A stretch of 23,928 nucleotides of DNA from JALHMQ01 sp020248785. GTDB taxonomy: Bacteria > Pseudomonadota > Gammaproteobacteria > Burkholderiales > Burkholderiaceae_F. Positions 14,425 to 21,063 of the stretch are shown here, one piece after another. Numbering within the stretch: the stretch's first letter is position 1; every line of letters starts with the position of its first letter. The translations under genes were made by a program, and so were the position numbers. Under the pieces are notes generated by a model. It did no database searches. It saw only the letters and a program-made list of their open reading frames with translations, and was not told the DNA's origin. The DNA lies in assembly GCA_046343415.1 (NCBI GenBank), contig JBKDNL010000226.1, positions 1 through 23,928 on the forward strand. Reading direction: 5' to 3'.

Positions 14425-17210
14425 GCCACCAACTCCCGATTCAACTCATCGATCACCTTCGGCAACTCCGCGCCGAAGAGCTGATGCACCCTGCCCAGCC
14501 CGCCGCGCTGGTCGAACGGCGCGTAGCCGAAGTCCTCGGCCTCGATACCCAGGTTGCTCGCAATGTGCTCGGCCATCTTCTCCAGCCACCAGCGCTGCTC
14601 GTCGGTGAAGCCCTTGCCCGCCGCCTGCTGCTGCGCCATCCACGCCTTGAGGTTGGCGGCCACGCGCTCGGGGTAGGGCACCAGTTCATTCTCCTGTTGC
14701 ATCGCGTAGCGCACCAGTGATACGAGGTCGGTCAGGATGCGGCGGCGGCTGGCGCCCTTCACTCGGCTGGCGTCCAGCGCGGCGTAGGCCTGCCAGAGCT
14801 GGCTTTCGGTCCACAGGTGCGGCGGGGCTTGCAGCGTGCTGGCCAGCGCCTTCAAGTCCTCGAACTTCAGCGGCGCCTTGGTGGGGCGGTTGTAGAGAAT
14901 CTGCAGCGCGGTAATCTCGTCGCGGTGCTGGGCAATGAAGGCCTCGAAGCTCTGCACGATGCCCTGCGCGCGCTCGCGTGCGGCCTCGGAGAAGCCGGCT
15001 TCCAGCACGCGGTCCTGCGTCACGGTGTCGATCACCAACTCCTTCTGCTGCTTTAGGCCCACGATCAGCGTGCGCAGCGCGGGGTTGGACAGCGGCTTGA
15101 CCGCGTTGCGCAGCGCGGCCTCGGCCTCCTGCGGGGTGCGGTCTTCGCGCGGGTCGAGCGCCTGCACGATGCCGCGTGACAGTTCCTTGAGGCCCAGGCC
15201 GCCTGCCTCGGTGAGCACGCGGGCCTGCTCGGCATCGGTGAGCTGGGCGTCAAGCCGCGCCAGGCGTACCGCCACGCTGGAGAGCACCTCGGGCTCCACA
15301 TTGCCCAGGCTCACGGCCTGCAGCAGCGCGTCGAGAGGCACGCTCTTCTTCTGGTCCATGGGGCGGCTGTCGGTCTTGTCGCGCTCGCACACGCCCACGC
15401 AGTCGATGATGATGAAGCGGTCCTTGTGCTCATGCTCGCCGGGGTTCACGCCGCGCAGGTCATCGTCGCTGATCACGCGCACGCCGTGGCCCTTCATCTG
15501 CTCGAAGAAGCTGCGGCTCTTCACGCCGCGCATGAACACCACGATCTCCACCGGCTTGATGTCGGTGCCGGTGGCGATCATGTCCACGGTCACGGCAATG
15601 CGCGGGTAGTAGCTGGTGCGGAAGGCCTTGATCAGGTCTTCGGGCTTGGCGCCAGTGGTGCGGTAGGTGATTTTCTGCGCGAACTCGTTGCCGCGGCCAA
15701 ACTCCTCGCGCAGGATGCCCACGATGGTCTCGGCGTGGTTGTCGTCCTTGGCAAAGACCAGCGTCTTGGGCAGTTCCTCGCGCTGCGGAAAGAGATCGGT
15801 GCGCCACTTGTCGCGCAGCGCGCGGGCAATGGTGCGGATCTGATCGGGCGTTTGCACGCTGCGGTCGAGCTCTTCGGGCGCGTACTCGAAGTCGTCGTCC
15901 AATTGCCAGTCGCGCCGGGCGCGAGTGGGCTTGTCCAGCACCTGCAGCCAGTAGCCGGCCTCGACCTTGCTGCCGACTTCGGTGACCTCGTTCTTGATGC
16001 GGTAAACGTCGTAGTTGACGTTCACGCCATCGGCCACCGCTTGCGGGTGGCCGTATTCCATCACCAGGTTCTGGTTGAAGAAGCCGAAGGTCTGCTTGTT
16101 GGGCGTGGCGGTGAGGCCAATCAGGTGCGCGACAAAGTACTCCAGCACCTGGCGCCACAGGTTGTAGATGGAGCGGTGCGCCTCGTCGGTGACGATGATG
16201 TCAAAGGCCTCGATCGGAAACGCCGGGTTGTAGTCGATGGGCTCGGGGTCGTTGAACAGGCGCTCCACCTGCGCGGTGGATTCTTCGTCAGCTTCTTCAG
16301 GAAGCTCGCGGCCCTTGAGCATGGAGAACATGCGCTGGATGGTGGTGATGACGACCTTGGCATGCGGGTCCAGGTTGTTGCTGGTGAGGTGCTGGACGAT
16401 GAACTCCTCGCCGAACTTCCAGTTGTTGACGGGCGAGACGTACTGGTCGAACTCCTTCTTGGTCTGCTTGCCGAGGTTGCCGCGGTCTACCAGGAACAGC
16501 ACGCGGCGCGCGCCGCCGAACTTGATCAGCCGGTAGATGAAGCTGATGGCGGTGAAGGTCTTGCCGCTGCCGGTGGCCATCTGGATCAGCGCACGCGGCT
16601 TGTTCTTGGCAAGGCTGGCTTCCAGGTTGCGGATGGCGGTGATCTGCGCGGGCCAGAGCTTGAAGTCGCCCCACTCGGTGAGGAGGGGCGGCATGTGCTG
16701 CAGGCGGTGGAGGAAGGTGCCTAGGTCGTAGAGGACAGGGGCTTCGTTGGCGGCTAATTGGGCCCCGGCCGGCGCCGGGGCGACGAGCGCGGCGCCGAGC
16801 CAATCGGCCAGCGTTTCCGGGCGGTGGAAGGCAAAGACGTTCTTGGCGCGCGGCTCTGGGTCCAGGCGGTTGGTGAAGTGTGTTTCTTTGCCCGTGCTCT
16901 CGTAGAGAAAGGGCAGCGGGCGGCGGTGGGCGGGCAGCGCGGCGGGCAGGCCTTGCGCGTACTTGCCCGACTGCACTTCCACGCCGGTGAGCGTGGCGCC
17001 TTCCTTCCTGGCCTCGATCACGCCGGCGGCTTTGCTGTCGACGTAGAGCAGAAAGTCCGCGGTGCCGTGGCCGGGGTTGAGCTCAAACTCGCGCAGCGCC
17101 ACGCCACGCGCGGCGTGCAGGTTCGCGGCTTTGACGTCCTGTACGGACCAGCCGGCCTGCTCCAACAGCTTGTCGATGTTCGCGCGAGCGCGCTGTTCGG
17201 CCGTTGCCAT
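14421..17210 (-). CDS. hsdR: Type I restriction endonuclease subunit R
   Basis: The 929-residue protein carries an N-terminal nuclease domain (GHGTADFLLYVDSKAAGVIE; Asp52, Glu66). The SF2 translocase follows, with Walker A in MATGSGKTFTA (211-221), a DEAH box (342-345), LTATP (366-370) and TGTDIKPVEIVVFMRGV. An EcoEI-type C-terminal domain completes it. The nuclease motif expected as E-x-K reads E-A-R-K (Glu66-Ala-Arg68-Lys69): AGG stands where AAG is expected. The enzyme may thus translocate but cut poorly, unless Lys69 substitutes. The gene is full length with no frame break. It is coupled to hsdS by a 4-bp overlap. A GAGGGG lies 11 bases before the ATG. Without HsdM in the window, assembly of an active complex would depend on a partner elsewhere. 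Confidence 0.94.
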   Translation of the reverse strand: MATAEQRARANIDKLLEQAGWSVQDVKAANLHAARGVALREFELNPGHGTADFLLYVDSKAAGVIEARKEGATLTGVEVQSGKYAQGLPAALPAHRRPLPFLYESTGKETHFTNRLDPEPRAKNVFAFHRPETLADWLGAALVAPAPAGAQLAANEAPVLYDLGTFLHRLQHMPPLLTEWGDFKLWPAQITAIRNLEASLAKNKPRALIQMATGSGKTFTAISFIYRLIKFGGARRVLFLVDRGNLGKQTKKEFDQYVSPVNNWKFGEEFIVQHLTSNNLDPHAKVVITTIQRMFSMLKGRELPEEADEESTAQVERLFNDPEPIDYNPAFPIEAFDIIVTDEAHRSIYNLWRQVLEYFVAHLIGLTATPNKQTFGFFNQNLVMEYGHPQAVADGVNVNYDVYRIKNEVTEVGSKVEAGYWLQVLDKPTRARRDWQLDDDFEYAPEELDRSVQTPDQIRTIARALRDKWRTDLFPQREELPKTLVFAKDDNHAETIVGILREEFGRGNEFAQKITYRTTGAKPEDLIKAFRTSYYPRIAVTVDMIATGTDIKPVEIVVFMRGVKSRSFFEQMKGHGVRVISDDDLRGVNPGEHEHKDRFIIIDCVGVCERDKTDSRPMDQKKSVPLDALLQAVSLGNVEPEVLSSVAVRLARLDAQLTDAEQARVLTEAGGLGLKELSRGIVQALDPREDRTPQEAEAALRNAVKPLSNPALRTLIVGLKQQKELVIDTVTQDRVLEAGFSEAARERAQGIVQSFEAFIAQHRDEITALQILYNRPTKAPLKFEDLKALASTLQAPPHLWTESQLWQAYAALDASRVKGASRRRILTDLVSLVRYAMQQENELVPYPERVAANLKAWMAQQQAAGKGFTDEQRWWLEKMAEHIASNLGIEAEDFGYAPFDQRGGLGRVHQLFGAELPKVIDELNRELVA

Positions 17211-17275
17211 CCGGTCGAGGTCCCCTCAATGCCGCGGGGCGATGGTAGCTGGGGTGCGTGAGAAAGCGATCTGCG

Positions 17276-17303
17276 GTAAAGCCAAAGTCATGCTCGGCTT
17301 TAC
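17276..17303. repeat. Inverted repeat between hsdR and the ASCH-like gene
   Basis: GTAAAGCC at 17276-17283 and GGCTTTAC at 17296-17303 form a perfect 8-bp inverted repeat with a 12-base spacer in the 123-bp gap before hsdR. No T-run follows on the minus strand, so an operator or RNA hairpin in the hsdR leader is as likely as a terminator. Confidence 0.4.
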
Positions 17304-17333
17304 TTGCATTCGTTAGCTCGTAGGCAACACGGC

Positions 17334-17621
17334 CTACTTGGGCGTGCCGGTCTTCTTGTCCCAGCGCCGCGTCCGCAGGACTGCGCCTAAATGCAGCTCG
17401 TACTGCCGGTTCGCCCGATTGCGTACCACGCGCTTGACCTCGACCAGGGCCTCCGGAACGGGAGGCAGCATGCCGTTCAGAAGGCGCAGGCGAAAGGGTG
17501 TTTGCAGGCCCTCGATCCGCTGTTGCCAGAAAGGGCTCATGTCGCGGTACTCAACCCGCTTTGTGCCATCGACGATGCACTTGAAGTAGCAGCGCTTGAT
17601 GTTCATCGTGAGCGTTTGCAT
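17334..17621 (-). CDS. Small ASCH/PUA-like domain protein
   Basis: The 95-residue protein reads TLTMNIKRCYFKCIVDGTKR, VEYRDMSPFWQQRI, RLRLLNGM and then VEVKRVVRN. This matches the opening of ASCH domains, where a short helix and E-x-R precede a beta barrel of the PUA-like fold that binds nucleic acid or modified nucleotides. The start at 17621 is 7 bp after hepT, so mntA, hepT and this gene probably form one operon. ATG at 17606 is an alternative. Why it rides with a toxin-antitoxin pair is not evident. Some ASCH-type proteins are RNases or RNA binders. Confidence 0.62.
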   Translation of the reverse strand: MQTLTMNIKRCYFKCIVDGTKRVEYRDMSPFWQQRIEGLQTPFRLRLLNGMLPPVPEALVEVKRVVRNRANRQYELHLGAVLRTRRWDKKTGTPK

Positions 17622-17628
17622 GGGCGGC

Positions 17629-17970
17629 TCACTTGGTCGCTAGCAGCGCCGTCACTTCACTCAGCAGCACTGGAACCTCCTCTTCGATCGTGCTCCACAC
17701 AATCCGGTGGTCGATGAGGTCGTAGCCGTGGATGAGGAGGTTGCGGAAGTCAATGATGCGACGGGCTTGGCTGATGCGTGACGCCACTGCACTGTCCGAC
17801 TGCGCAAGCCGGTTCATTGCCTCGCCAATGATTTCGAAGTTGCGCTCGACCGCTTGTCGCAGCAAGCGGTCAGAGGAGTAGTCGGGCAGAGCTTTGCCGC
17901 GCGTCGATTGCAGGATGTAGTCCGCGGCGTCGCGGATGTCTTCAAGCAGCTTGGGCGTCTTCGGCTGCAT
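17629..17970 (-). CDS. hepT: HepT-type HEPN toxin (DUF86)
   Basis: The 113-residue HEPN protein has the RNase motif FRNLLIHGYD (Arg76, Asn77, His81, Tyr83; R-x4-H-x-Y). The Tyr is the residue that MntA modifies with AMP in characterised HepT-MntA pairs (type VII toxin-antitoxin). Other family segments are LLEDIRDAADYILQ and AVERNFEIIGEAMNRL. The ATG at 17970 is chosen because the DUF86 fold begins there. The frame is open to 18057 but that part is out of family. It overlaps mntA by 29 bp. All key residues are present, so the toxin should be active. Confidence 0.9.
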   Translation of the reverse strand: MQPKTPKLLEDIRDAADYILQSTRGKALPDYSSDRLLRQAVERNFEIIGEAMNRLAQSDSAVASRISQARRIIDFRNLLIHGYDLIDHRIVWSTIEEEVPVLLSEVTALLATK

Positions 17971-18310
17971 ACACCGTCTCGCGCGTCTGCTGGACTGCGG
18001 AGATGAAGTGCGGGTTCTGAAGTGCGCCGGCGGATACGAGGTCCACCTTGCGTCCAAACAGCGCCTCCAGCGCTTCTTTCAAGCTGAAGTAGCGATCAAA
18101 CAGATGCTTGGAGTCAGCGTCGAACTCCACGAGGACATCGAGATCGCTGTGCTGCGGATCAAAGCGATCGGTGGTTGCGGACCCAAAGAGATCCAGCCGC
18201 GCCACGCCGTAGCGTTGGCACATCGCCGCGATCGCCTCGCGCTTGGCGCCGAGGTTGAGCGAGGCGTGTGCGCGACTTTCTGTAGGGTCTCGATGAACCT
18301 GCAAATGCAT
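17942..18310 (-). CDS. mntA: MntA-type nucleotidyltransferase antitoxin
   Basis: The 122-residue minimal nucleotidyltransferase has LDLFGSATTDRFDPQHSDLD (Gly43-Ser44, Asp56, Asp58) and a third acid in GRKVDLVS (Asp90). MntA transfers AMP from ATP to a Tyr of HepT and so silences it. The ATG at 18310 is chosen because AAGGAA lies seven bases upstream; the frame stays open to 18382 without family features. An inverted repeat covers the ribosome-binding site. hepT follows with a 29-bp overlap. Confidence 0.88.
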   Translation of the reverse strand: MHLQVHRDPTESRAHASLNLGAKREAIAAMCQRYGVARLDLFGSATTDRFDPQHSDLDVLVEFDADSKHLFDRYFSLKEALEALFGRKVDLVSAGALQNPHFISAVQQTRETVYAAEDAQAA

Positions 18311-18338
18311 CCGAAGTTCCTTAGAGGAAGCGTTTGCA
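18300..18338. promoter_or_regulatory. Nested inverted repeats over the mntA ribosome-binding site
   Basis: TTCCT-TAG-AGGAA at 18317-18329 covers the ribosome-binding site of mntA. An outer pair, TGCAAA at 18300-18305 and TTTGCA at 18333-18338, encloses it. The structure could hide the ribosome-binding site in the mRNA or serve as an operator. Both roles are inferred. Confidence 0.35.
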
Positions 18339-18634
18339 CATTCCCAGCAACCCAAGTCGCCGCTGTTCTCAAAATGCTGCAATTTCCCTCACGCATGGGC
18401 CGCGAGGGGCGACACACGGTGTGCAGGCGATGATTATCGCTGACTCCCGATCACGCCGCCACAAAGCGGACCGTCCAGAGGACCGAGTTCGACCCTTTGC
18501 TGCCGTTCGCGGCGCCCGAAACCGGCCTTCGACTTCACGCAGAAGGCTGACATCGTTGCGATCGGCAACGGGACGGATCATGCGCACCCGGCGCCGCTGC
18601 GCCACCAAGGCCGGGCGCGACTGGCGGGCTGTTC
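18339..18634. other. Intergenic stretch upstream of mntA
   Basis: About 300 bp between the mntA leader and the end of the Crp/Fnr-type gene. No gene, RNA or clear promoter was recognised. It may be the right edge of the island, but I see no attachment site or tRNA here. Confidence 0.35.
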
Positions 18635-19342
18635 TCAGCCGGCTTCCGCGACCCCACGCAGTAGCGAAGGGTCGTTCAGGGTCAGCGACCTGTAGTTGAG
18701 CGTCAAGAGTCGACGGCTTGAAAGCTCTTTCACGACGCGGCTGAACGTGTTCCTGGAGACGTTGCAGAGCATCGCGAGTTCACCCTGCGAAGCCGGGATT
18801 TCGGACGGCAGGTTTGCATCCGGATCCGAGGTCCAGCGCCGGCCGGCCATGCGCAGCAGGACGGCCGCGCAGCGCGCCGTGGCATCGCGGATCAGCAGGT
18901 CGACGGCGATCTGCATCGCGACGTCCATGTGATAGATCGCGTCACGCCCGAGCTCGGCAAACCACTCCGGGCGACGTCGTAGCAGTGCGCGCAGCCGGTC
19001 CCCCGGAACGCGCAGGAGGTTCGCGTCAGTTCTTGCGACGGCGGCGACGCGTCGACTGCGTCCGAGGAGCAACGGCACCGTGCCGAACCATTCTCCAGGC
19101 CGCAACATGTGCAGGAGCATCGCATCCGGGTGGGTGAACTTTCCCTGCAAGATCACCACACCGGAGCTGACACCGAAGACGTCCTGCCCATCGTCGCCTG
19201 CCCTGTAGATCACGCTGCCGGCCGCAAAGAACTCCGGGCGCGCCAGCGCCAGGAACTCGCGACGGAAAGCTGGAGCGCTGTCCGCGAACCATCCGCGGAT
19301 CGGGAAGCCGGTTGGAACGCCTTGGCCGCGGAGCCTGGCCAT
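18635..19342 (-). CDS. Crp/Fnr-family transcriptional regulator
   Basis: The 235-residue protein has an N-terminal cyclic-nucleotide-binding-like barrel (FFAAGSVIYRAGDDGQDVFG, LHMLRPGEWFGTVPLLLG) and a long dimer helix. A C-terminal winged helix follows (SQGELAMLCNVSRNTFSRVV, about 185-204; then KELSSRRLL). There is no N-terminal Cys cluster as in Fnr, and the Arg-Ser phosphate contact of Crp is not evident, so the signal is unknown. GAGG lies close before the ATG at 19342. It is divergent from the FadL-type gene and may control it and the alkylsulfatase-like gene. Confidence 0.87.
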   Translation of the reverse strand: MARLRGQGVPTGFPIRGWFADSAPAFRREFLALARPEFFAAGSVIYRAGDDGQDVFGVSSGVVILQGKFTHPDAMLLHMLRPGEWFGTVPLLLGRSRRVAAVARTDANLLRVPGDRLRALLRRRPEWFAELGRDAIYHMDVAMQIAVDLLIRDATARCAAVLLRMAGRRWTSDPDANLPSEIPASQGELAMLCNVSRNTFSRVVKELSSRRLLTLNYRSLTLNDPSLLRGVAEAG

Positions 19343-19519
19343 CGTGCCTCATCGCAGGAAGTGGCGGGTGGCGCAGCGATTGTGCCATTTTGGGCAAAGT
19401 GCTTCGCAGCGCCGTGTTATTTTTTCTGCGGCGGCGTGTATGCCTGGGCACTACCGACCGCCGCGCCCGCAGGCTGGGCGAACAGTTCGCCCTGACTCCT
19501 TCAATTCCACGGTACCCTG
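19343..19519. promoter_or_regulatory. Divergent promoter region between Crp/Fnr-type and FadL-type genes
   Basis: In this 177-bp gap lies TGTGCCATTTTGGGCA (starting near 19381), an imperfect inverted repeat with TGCC/GGCA arms, as expected for a Crp-class site. TTGGGC followed after 19 bp by TGTTAT is a possible rightward -35/-10 pair, so the repeat would overlap the -35. The assignment is by eye only. Confidence 0.35.
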
Positions 19520-20965
19520 ATGTCGCACCTCGCTCCTGGCGATCCGTCGCGCGCATTGAGCCACGCTATTGCCACGCACTCCGTCAGTCGCCCTCTGGTC
19601 AGCCCGTTCGGCTCACGGCGGCGTGTTCGGGCGACGGGTTGCGGTCCCTGCGAATGGAGCGGCACAACAGGATTGTGGCGTCTGGCACTTTTCGCAGCAG
19701 TGGCGTGCAGCGCCATGCCCGCCGCGGCCGGCGGCCTGCTTCTCTACGAGTTCGGTACCGCCGAAGTTGGCCTCGCCGCGGCCGGCTATGCAGCCCGCGC
19801 GCAGGATGCCTCGACCGCCTTCACCAACCCGGCCGGCATGACGCGGCTGGACGGCACGCAGGTGCTGGCCGGTGGCCAGCTGATGCGGCTCAACACACGG
19901 TTCTCCGTCGGCGAGGGCACGACCCCCGCGCTCGGCAGCGGCGACGGCGGCCGGGTCTTCGGCTCCAACGGCGTTGTGCCGGGCGGTGGCGTGTTCGTCA
20001 CGCACAGCGTTTCGTCCGACCTCAAGCTCGGCTTCGCGGCGACCGGCAACTTCGGCTCGATCCTCGACTACGACGCTAGCTGGGTCGGCCGCTACCGTGC
20101 CCAGGAGGCCACGCTGCTCGGCGTGTCCTTCGTGCCTTCGGTGGCCTACCGCTTGAACGAGCACCTTTCGCTGGGCGCCGGCATCAACGTCATGTACGGC
20201 GTCATGAACCAGAAGGTCGCGGTCAACAACATAGTCCCTGGCGCGGCCGACGGCAGTTTCGAGTTCGACGACACCGCCTGGGGCATGGGCGGCAACCTCG
20301 GGCTCTTGTACGCATGGTCGCCGACCTCGCGGGTCGGCGTGACCTGGACCTCGGAAGTCAAGCTCGACTTCAAGACGCAGCCGCAGTTCTCCGGACTCGG
20401 TCCGGTGCTATCGACCTTGCTGCGCAGTCGTGGCTTGCTCGACGCGCAGCTCAATGCGGGCGTGCGCGTACCGCAGCAGGTCATGGCCAGCGGATACACC
20501 CAGATCGACGAACGGTGGGCAGTGATGGGCAACGTCGGCTGGCAACAATGGTCGCGATTCGGGGAGGTCGAGATCGGCGTCGACATCGGCAACAACCCCG
20601 CCGGCCTGACGACCGCGATCCCGTTCAAGGACACCTGGCACGTCGCCGCCGGTGCGCAGTACCAGTTGTCGGGCCCGTGGAAGCTCAACTTCGGCATGGC
20701 CTACGACTCGGGTTTCCAGTCAGGCAGCCGGGTCACCCCGCTGCTGCCGCTGAATTCGGCGTGGCGCTTCGGCCTGGGCGGCGAACAGCAGCTGTCGCCC
20801 ACGACGAAGTGGGGCATCGCTGGATCGGTGATCTACGGCGGGACCCTGAACGTGGAATCCACCAGCGCACTGCCGCCGGCGCTGGGAGGCCGCGGCAATC
20901 TGGTCGGCGAGTATCGGAATACGGCTGCTGTCACGCTGTCCGTGTACGGCAACTGGGCGCTTTGA
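19520..20965 (+). CDS. OmpP1/FadL-family outer-membrane transporter
   Basis: The 481-residue protein has a signal peptide around residues 50-71 (LWRLALFAAVACSAMPAAAG). The FadL-type plug and barrel start follow (YEFGTAEVGLAAAGYAARAQ, then DASTAFTNPAGMTRL). The rest alternates strands to a C-terminal VTLSVYGNWAL barrel end. FadL channels carry long-chain fatty acids and other hydrophobic molecules across the outer membrane. The n-region before the signal is unusually long (about 50 residues) and the ATG at 19520 lacks a ribosome-binding site, so the true start may be internal; TTG at 19673 is in frame but poorly placed. The sulfatase-like gene follows after 98 bp, and the Crp/Fnr gene is divergent. 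Confidence 0.87.
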   Translation: MSHLAPGDPSRALSHAIATHSVSRPLVSPFGSRRRVRATGCGPCEWSGTTGLWRLALFAAVACSAMPAAAGGLLLYEFGTAEVGLAAAGYAARAQDASTAFTNPAGMTRLDGTQVLAGGQLMRLNTRFSVGEGTTPALGSGDGGRVFGSNGVVPGGGVFVTHSVSSDLKLGFAATGNFGSILDYDASWVGRYRAQEATLLGVSFVPSVAYRLNEHLSLGAGINVMYGVMNQKVAVNNIVPGAADGSFEFDDTAWGMGGNLGLLYAWSPTSRVGVTWTSEVKLDFKTQPQFSGLGPVLSTLLRSRGLLDAQLNAGVRVPQQVMASGYTQIDERWAVMGNVGWQQWSRFGEVEIGVDIGNNPAGLTTAIPFKDTWHVAAGAQYQLSGPWKLNFGMAYDSGFQSGSRVTPLLPLNSAWRFGLGGEQQLSPTTKWGIAGSVIYGGTLNVESTSALPPALGGRGNLVGEYRNTAAVTLSVYGNWAL

Positions 20966-21063
20966 AGCCGGCTGGTGAACCTACAGCCACCGCTATCGCG
21001 GCCCACTTCAAGCCTTTATCGGGTCTTGATCGGCCTGCAACTGAAAACGGAGGAAATTAGGTC

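Noticed and set aside
15426..16724. 432-codon plus-strand frame opposite hsdR
   Set aside because: Antisense shadow of hsdR: composition rich in Val/His/Leu/Gly repeats, and no motif.
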